Assembly: GCA_002308435.1 (NCBI GenBank)
Contig: DBUY01000057.1
Location: forward strand, 1 to 21,214
Source of the DNA: Proteobacteria bacterium UBA1278
GTDB lineage: Bacteria > Pseudomonadota > Gammaproteobacteria > Comchoanobacterales > Comchoanobacteraceae
Direction of reading: 5' to 3'
Length of the DNA: 21,214 nucleotides
The translations under genes were made by a program, and so were the position numbers. Below, piece after piece: positions 15,881 through 21,214 of this stretch. Below the pieces are notes generated by a model. The model was not told the DNA's origin. It saw only the letters and a list, made by a program, of their open reading frames with translations, and made no database searches. Positions within the stretch are counted from its first letter, which is position 1. Each line of letters begins with the position of its first letter.

Positions 15881-18800
15881 CTATGGCAATAACGACCTGC
15901 TACCAGTCTGATTCGGAGTGTATTCCTCTATAGGACACTCTTTACTAATATCACCGAGAGGGGCTAAGTTGTCCATAAGTGTCGGTGAAATCACTGTAGA
16001 TTGCACCAAATCACCCAACTCGTTTTCTTGCTGCGCCAGAGTATCACCCAGCCACTGTCGTATTGGAGGCCTGTGCTGGTGCACATCGTTCGATGCTGCT
16101 GATTGTTGTCGCAATGCCTGTCTTCTTTGTTCTAATCCTTGCTCGAGTTCGACTGGTTGTAGTGACAATTTCTCTGGATCGCGACTCTGGTCGGCTGCCT
16201 GCATATACTTTTTTAAATCTTTTGGGGGGCGTTCGTGGCTGGGATGCACCTCCTTTTTACCGCCCTTATCTTCCTCGTGTTCTTCATGTTCATTGTCGGT
16301 TAGGGATGCTGGCGTGCTGGTATTAGTGCTTTCTGGGTTAGGAGCGCCTGCTCGTCTTCGTCGTGGATTTTTTGTTGTGGGTTGTTGTGTCGACCCACTT
16401 GCATCAGCAGTTAAACTATCAGAGGATACTGGTTTCGTTGGGAAATAAAATTCTTCATCGGTGCTACCTGGCGAGTTATCCATGTCTGTACTGATTGAAT
16501 CTGGCGAATAATTTCCTGTCGTCACGCCTCTACGAGGCGTTTTTTGAATCTGCTCCTCAGCCTTGTTTATACCAATCTCATCGGTGTTTAGTGGCTTTGG
16601 TGCGTTGTCTAGACTTGTTGAGATGCTTTGTGGTGCATGCTGATTGTATCTTTTTGTCCGACGAATTCTACCTTCACTGGCTGGTAGCTGCGAAACGCTT
16701 GGGTTAGCTATTTCAGGCTGAGATCCTATGTATCCATGAGAACTATTTGACAGCTGCGACTGACACCGACTCAGTCGCATTGGGCTACCTAAAGCGTACA
16801 ATTGTCCATCTGACTGGGAGCTGGTTATTGTTCGTAAACCATGGTTTTCAACCTCTACTGTCAAGCTACTCATGTTGTCCGATGGTGATTCGAGTTCATC
16901 TCGCGCTCTTTCAGCTGGCGATTGGACAAACCATGACTTGAAGACTTTTTTGAAATCTGTTTTTTTGAGTTGATTTTCCCACTGATTAAACAAGTCGAAA
17001 CCGCTCTCGATATCTTTTCGGTTTTTAGCGATACAAACTGCAAGGACACTGGGCATTAGGCACATCACTAGCGCGTGGCTCATCACGGTCGATGCACTGA
17101 CATAGAATACCATTGTTTGAAATACTGCAATTACCGTTCCTATGAATTTAGTTATTTTCCCGCTTGGGTGTCTTTTTAGATCGATATTATGATTCACGAT
17201 GTATGATAATAAGCTACGCCAGGTTGATTGATTTTTATTGAATTTTGGGACGGGCATGCGGTCGAGTGAGAAATACTTAACTACGTTTGTGTAAGATAAG
17301 ACTGCGCTCACTGCAGATAATGTGACACATAGGGGAATGAACATCGTTTCCAGCCAGGGAGCAACATTATGAAAAAGTAGACTAATGAGATATTGTGCAC
17401 CAACCTCTGATGGTGATTGTAGAAGCTGTTTGATGCCAATGTAACTAAACACACAGGATGCTAGCGCCATTGATAACGCACAAACGAGTCGGAACCCTTC
17501 GTTATATGTTGGCATCCACCGACGTGGTAACAGGCTTTCGAGTGACCCCCTTACGTATACAATATGACGATCGATATGATTACAGATTTTCGCACAGACC
17601 TTGGTAATGTCTTTTTTAGTTGAAGTCATGTAATTTAGAACGCCAGAGAACCAAAACCATAAACTTAAGATCGATTCCCACCCTTTACCGACTAGTCCAA
17701 CTATTCTTGTTACTGGTGACGATGACAATATTGTAAATCCGCCTGGAAAGAGTGCACTCATCCAGCAAAATACTGGCACAAGTATCTTCATGAATAGATA
17801 ATGACCGGTGATGCTGCTTGATATTTTGTGCGTTTTTCGCTGCAAGTAGCGAATTATTATCCATCGAAATGCTTTTTTTCCTTGAAGATCGCGCTCCTCA
17901 TCTGTCTGCTCACACCAAGCCTTGTTATTCTCTTTCTGAAGTTGTTTATCAAGCGCTTCAACGTGCTGTCTTGCGAAATAAGCAATTCTATGCAACATAT
18001 GGACTGCAATGGTTTCAATACTTAGATCAATAGCGTTGTTCTCATACTGATTCTTCTGCGAGGACTTACTGGGTATTTCTGCAAGCTTTCTGTGATCACA
18101 TATATCCATGACAGCTTGGTCTGAAATCGTATTGTATCCTGAATATTTGTACAGGGTTGTTAGAAACTCTGGTATGAACTCTACGTCTGGTTGATTGTAT
18201 TTATTGCTTGGATCCAGCGCCTTGCTCAATCTGGTAAATTCATCGATCAGGCTCTTTTGTAGACGCTTTTGATTTACAAATGAATGTCGAGTGAACTTTG
18301 CCGCCATGATGGCTGCCATGTGTGCTCTCAGCTCGATTGGCATCTCGCCATCCTCAGACAATAATTCTTGATCAATGCAGGCGCCATGCGCAATGGCTTT
18401 GTAGACTGCTGCTTGCGCTGTCTTTTCATATTCGTGATAGTTTAAGTAGTTAATAACGGCTTGCGTCTTCCCTGATACAGGGTCTTTGTTTGCACACAGC
18501 GTATCTGGAATGAATGGAGATCGGAAAAGCTGAATCTCAAGCATTCGGAGTTTCTGGAAGCGCATTGACCCAACACCCTTGAGGCCGTAAATAATATTTT
18601 CAAGGCCAGTCAACAAGCATGAGAAGGTGCTCATTATGATGATACCGCCCACAGCTATTGTGTGCAGTATACCGCTGAGACCGAATAGAGTTAAGCTGAC
18701 TGCAGCTGAGCAACTGATAGAAATTGCAGCAAAGATCGCAATCATTATTTGAGTAGCACAAATAACTCTGTGTGCTAGCTTAGTGTTCGTGAATTGATCA

Positions 18801-18955
18801 AAACCGTTTTGTTGGTAGGAAATGAGGCGCTTGACCCATGGCCTAATTTCACACTCATCGTGATAAATGCTTTTTTGAATTTTGTTGTAATCAACGTCGA
18901 TCGAACTCTTGAGCTGCTTTGATATTTGCCAGATGTTGAGCACTTTAGCGACCAT
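15881..18955 (-). CDS. Unknown polytopic membrane protein with long disordered C-terminal tail (paralogue of the next gene)
   Basis: 1024 residues, no family recognised. Order: a soluble N-terminus (1 to about 60), a hydrophobic hairpin (about 64-120), a soluble helical domain (about 125-375) with the segment PIELRAH, and a second membrane cluster (about 384-640) that includes LSLWFWFSG and a LLQSPSEVGAQYL motif. From about 670 to the end comes a Ser/Pro/Gln/charged tail with little sign of folding. The last 20 residues contain Glu at -14, -15 and -19 and end in SLLP, resembling the E-block of Dot/Icm substrates; translocation is inference. The ATG has AGGAG ten bases upstream and a plausible promoter beyond. 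The membrane and helical parts align throughout with the protein at 19074-21080, which lacks most of the tail. It could instead be a bacterial membrane protein unrelated to secretion. Confidence 0.8.
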   Translation of the reverse strand: MVAKVLNIWQISKQLKSSIDVDYNKIQKSIYHDECEIRPWVKRLISYQQNGFDQFTNTKLAHRVICATQIMIAIFAAISISCSAAVSLTLFGLSGILHTIAVGGIIIMSTFSCLLTGLENIIYGLKGVGSMRFQKLRMLEIQLFRSPFIPDTLCANKDPVSGKTQAVINYLNYHEYEKTAQAAVYKAIAHGACIDQELLSEDGEMPIELRAHMAAIMAAKFTRHSFVNQKRLQKSLIDEFTRLSKALDPSNKYNQPDVEFIPEFLTTLYKYSGYNTISDQAVMDICDHRKLAEIPSKSSQKNQYENNAIDLSIETIAVHMLHRIAYFARQHVEALDKQLQKENNKAWCEQTDEERDLQGKKAFRWIIIRYLQRKTHKISSSITGHYLFMKILVPVFCWMSALFPGGFTILSSSPVTRIVGLVGKGWESILSLWFWFSGVLNYMTSTKKDITKVCAKICNHIDRHIVYVRGSLESLLPRRWMPTYNEGFRLVCALSMALASCVFSYIGIKQLLQSPSEVGAQYLISLLFHNVAPWLETMFIPLCVTLSAVSAVLSYTNVVKYFSLDRMPVPKFNKNQSTWRSLLSYIVNHNIDLKRHPSGKITKFIGTVIAVFQTMVFYVSASTVMSHALVMCLMPSVLAVCIAKNRKDIESGFDLFNQWENQLKKTDFKKVFKSWFVQSPAERARDELESPSDNMSSLTVEVENHGLRTITSSQSDGQLYALGSPMRLSRCQSQLSNSSHGYIGSQPEIANPSVSQLPASEGRIRRTKRYNQHAPQSISTSLDNAPKPLNTDEIGINKAEEQIQKTPRRGVTTGNYSPDSISTDMDNSPGSTDEEFYFPTKPVSSDSLTADASGSTQQPTTKNPRRRRAGAPNPESTNTSTPASLTDNEHEEHEEDKGGKKEVHPSHERPPKDLKKYMQAADQSRDPEKLSLQPVELEQGLEQRRQALRQQSAASNDVHQHRPPIRQWLGDTLAQQENELGDLVQSTVISPTLMDNLAPLGDISKECPIEEYTPNQTGSRSLLP

Positions 18956-19011
18956 TTCGGATTATCTCCTACTTGTATGGCTACCAATCGATTTTAGGTA
19001 CCATATTATTC

Positions 19012-19041
19012 ATTATTACTCCGATCTTTTGGTAGAATCAA
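19012..19041 (-). promoter_or_regulatory. Candidate promoter of the 1024-residue membrane protein gene
   Basis: On the - strand TTGATT (19041-19036) and AATAAT (19017-19012, 5 of 6 matches) are separated by 18 bases in the 118-base gap between the two paralogues. This would give a leader of about 50 bases ending in the AGGAG at 18966-18970. It suggests the two genes can be transcribed separately, although they lie in the same direction. Confidence 0.35.
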
Positions 19042-19073
19042 GCTGAGAATTGATTTTTATTAATCATTTGTTA

Positions 19074-21080
19074 TTAGAATGGCCAGCTGTCTCTACGACC
19101 CATCTCCCTTCTTTGTTCTTTAGTTTCATCAATTGTCGGGTCCGTGCTTGAATTCGTAGTGCTATCGATTGCATCGCTGTGCCAGTTCAAGGGCTGAATC
19201 ATACTGAGTGCGCTTTCAGGTTGAGAGTATACTTCCTGTATTTTGATTTGGAGATTACTTAACTTTGCATATCGCATTAGTATAGTCCCACTTGAAAGTA
19301 GCATTGCCCATAACCGAGAGGTCCCCACTCCGGAGATCGAGACATAAGTCAGTGCTGAAACTGCAACCGCACTCATGATACGAAAGCCTGCCATTAGTGT
19401 TTTTGGAAGATGCTTGATTATTCCATTTGACAGTGACTGTATCCAGTTGTTTTGTTTTTTTTGCATGGCGATGTCTTGATTTCTTCCTGGCCCAGTAGTT
19501 TCTTTTACTGCGTTATTATCGGAAGCATAAAACTTACAATCTACATACAAGTTGATCATCGTTGACAATGCGGTAAAAACCCACCAGAAGTGCGAGAGCA
19601 TAGGCAATATCATTGGCGCGATGATCTGTGCTAGTAGTTTCATTAAGTAGATTGCACCGATACTCTCAGGGTCATCCAATAATCGCCTAAAACTGAATGC
19701 ACTGAAATAACACGATGATATACTAGCTGCAGCCATGATCATGAATCGGATATATGACTGGGGATCACAAAGCTGCGCCTTCAACTTGATGCAAAAACCG
19801 GACCAACTGGAGCGATTGATTTTGATCAAGCATTTTTTTGTATTTTCAGATGAAACCCCGGTGAACCAACCAGAAAAAAAGAACCAAACGCAGGAGAGTG
19901 GGTTCATATTTGCATGCATGAGTTGACTGATGAGCTTTATCGGCGCGTTTGCGACCACTAATAACCCTCTAGAAATTGTACTACCCCATACAATGACTTT
20001 CGCAAAGAAGCCAGTAAGTGATTGTGAAACAGTCAGTAAATTCAGCTCTTTCTTGCTTCTCTTATCTAAATATTTGTTGAGTTGCCATTTGAAGATTTTA
20101 TTTTTTTGAGTATCTGACATGTGTGGGTTTAATGCGTCGATATACTGCATTGCAAATGACGCAAAGCGCGATGTCGTCTCTAAAGCAATGCGGTCTTGAA
20201 TACTGACATTTTGAAGCCCATTCTTCAGACAAATTACTGCTTTTAATCTGACAAAGTCTTTGCCTTCGTTGTTACGTAAGTACTGAATACTCTTGTCTGT
20301 CATGTTTTTTAGTTTCTTATAAATATCAGATAATTCACTTTCATTCGTTTTCATAGGTGCTTTATTTGGACACATTGCTAGTGCGAGGCGACACTGTAAC
20401 TCGATCGGATATTGATCATAACGCTGAAGTATTGCACTGCTCTCGCTGTGATTTGTATGTGATATTGTGTGTTGTATTTCTTCACGAACGGCCCGCTCGA
20501 GGAATAGGTATGCAGCAAGTTGCTCCAAGGCTTTCTGCGAACCCTGTGTTGATGCATAACTCTTCAAGTCTGGGTGTAATAAAAAACGCCTCTCTATACT
20601 GAGAATTTTTTGGTCAGAGAAACGCTCTGACTTGTGATAATGCTTCATGTACCAGTCTACTATGTTGGCAACAAACTCGGTTAGCGCAATGAGCACGAGC
20701 ATACTGGCATATAACCAAAATGGCATCTGTAGTAACGCGAGGTTAATTACAGCAGAATACGTGATTGATAAGGTCAAACTGAAGTATGCCATTGTTGCAA
20801 TCACATGGCTTGTGGCCTCTATTAAGGGCTGTAAACACAATAGATACTGCCATACACTGCGGGATGCCTCACTTAGGTAACCACTCCATGTTCTCTGGGC
20901 AACAATTTCTTGGACGTCATTTGTACTCTTACTGCGCCTTAATGTGTCATTAGAAATAGAAAGGCGCGATTGTATAAGAAACTCTTTCAAATTCAAACAG
21001 TCGCTCTTTGAGGGATATTTCGGCACGATTAATCTCAAAATTGTAGCTACAGACGTAGAATCTCCCTTCGAGGGCCACAA
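19074..21080 (-). CDS. Unknown polytopic membrane protein, shorter paralogue of the preceding gene
   Basis: Up to 668 residues, no family recognised. It shares the layout of the 1024-residue protein: a hydrophobic hairpin (about 82-142), a soluble helical domain with PIELQCR, and a membrane cluster (about 347-612) with LSCVWFFFSGWF and RRLLDDPESIGAIYL, clearly the counterpart of LLQSPSEVGAQYL. The tail is only about 50 residues, with acidic residues at -10, -14, -17 and -18 and an end in SWPF, again E-block-like. The start is uncertain: the first ATG in frame is near residue 97, inside the first hydrophobic segment, so translation must use a TTG (21080) or a downstream codon such as GTG at 21026, which would match the paralogue's N-terminal length better. 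A TAG lies just upstream at about 21098. No good ribosome binding site precedes the TTG. Confidence 0.7.
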   Translation of the reverse strand: MWPSKGDSTSVATILRLIVPKYPSKSDCLNLKEFLIQSRLSISNDTLRRSKSTNDVQEIVAQRTWSGYLSEASRSVWQYLLCLQPLIEATSHVIATMAYFSLTLSITYSAVINLALLQMPFWLYASMLVLIALTEFVANIVDWYMKHYHKSERFSDQKILSIERRFLLHPDLKSYASTQGSQKALEQLAAYLFLERAVREEIQHTISHTNHSESSAILQRYDQYPIELQCRLALAMCPNKAPMKTNESELSDIYKKLKNMTDKSIQYLRNNEGKDFVRLKAVICLKNGLQNVSIQDRIALETTSRFASFAMQYIDALNPHMSDTQKNKIFKWQLNKYLDKRSKKELNLLTVSQSLTGFFAKVIVWGSTISRGLLVVANAPIKLISQLMHANMNPLSCVWFFFSGWFTGVSSENTKKCLIKINRSSWSGFCIKLKAQLCDPQSYIRFMIMAAASISSCYFSAFSFRRLLDDPESIGAIYLMKLLAQIIAPMILPMLSHFWWVFTALSTMINLYVDCKFYASDNNAVKETTGPGRNQDIAMQKKQNNWIQSLSNGIIKHLPKTLMAGFRIMSAVAVSALTYVSISGVGTSRLWAMLLSSGTILMRYAKLSNLQIKIQEVYSQPESALSMIQPLNWHSDAIDSTTNSSTDPTIDETKEQRREMGRRDSWPF

Positions 21081-21214
21081 TGGGCGGGAGACAGGCTAAC
21101 TATTTCAACATAGCGCGGATCTGTTATTAGCGCAATACTCAATCTCAATCATTTTTCATTGCGTATTGGTATTTAGGCCGCTGGACTACGCCAGTCTAAT
21201 GCAAATGCCCACAA
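21081..21214. other. Region upstream of the shorter membrane protein gene; no gene seen
   Basis: No credible reading frame on either strand. It presumably holds the promoter of the gene starting at about 21080, but no -35/-10 pair stands out; the nearest is TTGCGC with TATGTT on the - strand, a weak match. An imperfect inverted repeat CAATAC (21133-21138) / GTATTG (21163-21168) with a 24-base loop is the only structure noticed, and arms this short can occur by chance. Confidence 0.3.

Noticed and set aside
15918..16448. 176-codon + strand frame opposite the tail of the 1024-residue protein
   Set aside because: Arises from the low-complexity Ser/Arg-rich tail on the other strand; Cys/Ser-rich with no recognisable domain.
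19036..19055. AATCAA / TTGATT hairpin with an eight-base loop followed by T-rich sequence
   Set aside because: The T-run follows on the + strand, where no gene ends; on the gene strand it lacks a T-run and the stem is A/T only. The TTGATT arm is better explained as a -35 box.

Overview
The window reads as chromosome of a gammaproteobacterium of the order Legionellales (Legionella/Coxiella relatives), of moderate to low G+C by eye. The basis is a run of unmistakable Dot/Icm type IVB secretion genes next to ordinary Gram-negative housekeeping genes (folD, lpxH). I cannot name the genus. What sets it apart is that icmV is followed by three different dotA-type genes instead of one.

Layout, left to right. 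(1) Positions 1-186 hold the 3' end of a gene for a TPR-like protein on the + strand. (2) 257-2761 is a + strand dotD-dotC-dotB block: two lipoproteins of the outer-membrane core and the cytoplasmic ATPase. (3) Facing it, on the - strand from 13946 down to 2781, is an 11-kb unit: icmV, a GTG-started dotA copy (here DotA1), a possible 43-codon gene, DotA2 and DotA3. Its end lies only 19 bases from the end of dotB. (4) Divergent from icmV are folD and lpxH, six bases apart. The icmW and icmX genes that accompany icmV in Legionella are not in the window. (5) 15881-21080, on the - strand, carries two large adjacent membrane proteins (1024 and up to 668 residues) that are paralogues of each other and that I do not recognise.

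How the parts may work together: DotC, DotD and DotB are single and canonical, whereas the channel-associated inner-membrane protein DotA exists as three strongly diverged forms. All three keep the family signatures (a GY...Q segment after the second membrane segment, a periplasmic CGx[IV] motif, and a PEG motif near residue 890-920), so they look like three working DotA proteins. They might form a mixed oligomer or alternative channels; the sequence cannot say which. The two unknown membrane proteins both end in an acidic stretch 10-19 residues from the C-terminus, resembling the E-block export signal of many Dot/Icm substrates, so they are candidate effectors.

The most noteworthy points are the dotA triplication, the small ORF whose stop abuts the ribosome binding site of dotA2, and the unknown paralogous membrane-protein pair. 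I saw no tRNA, rRNA, CRISPR array, transposase or convincing intrinsic terminator.
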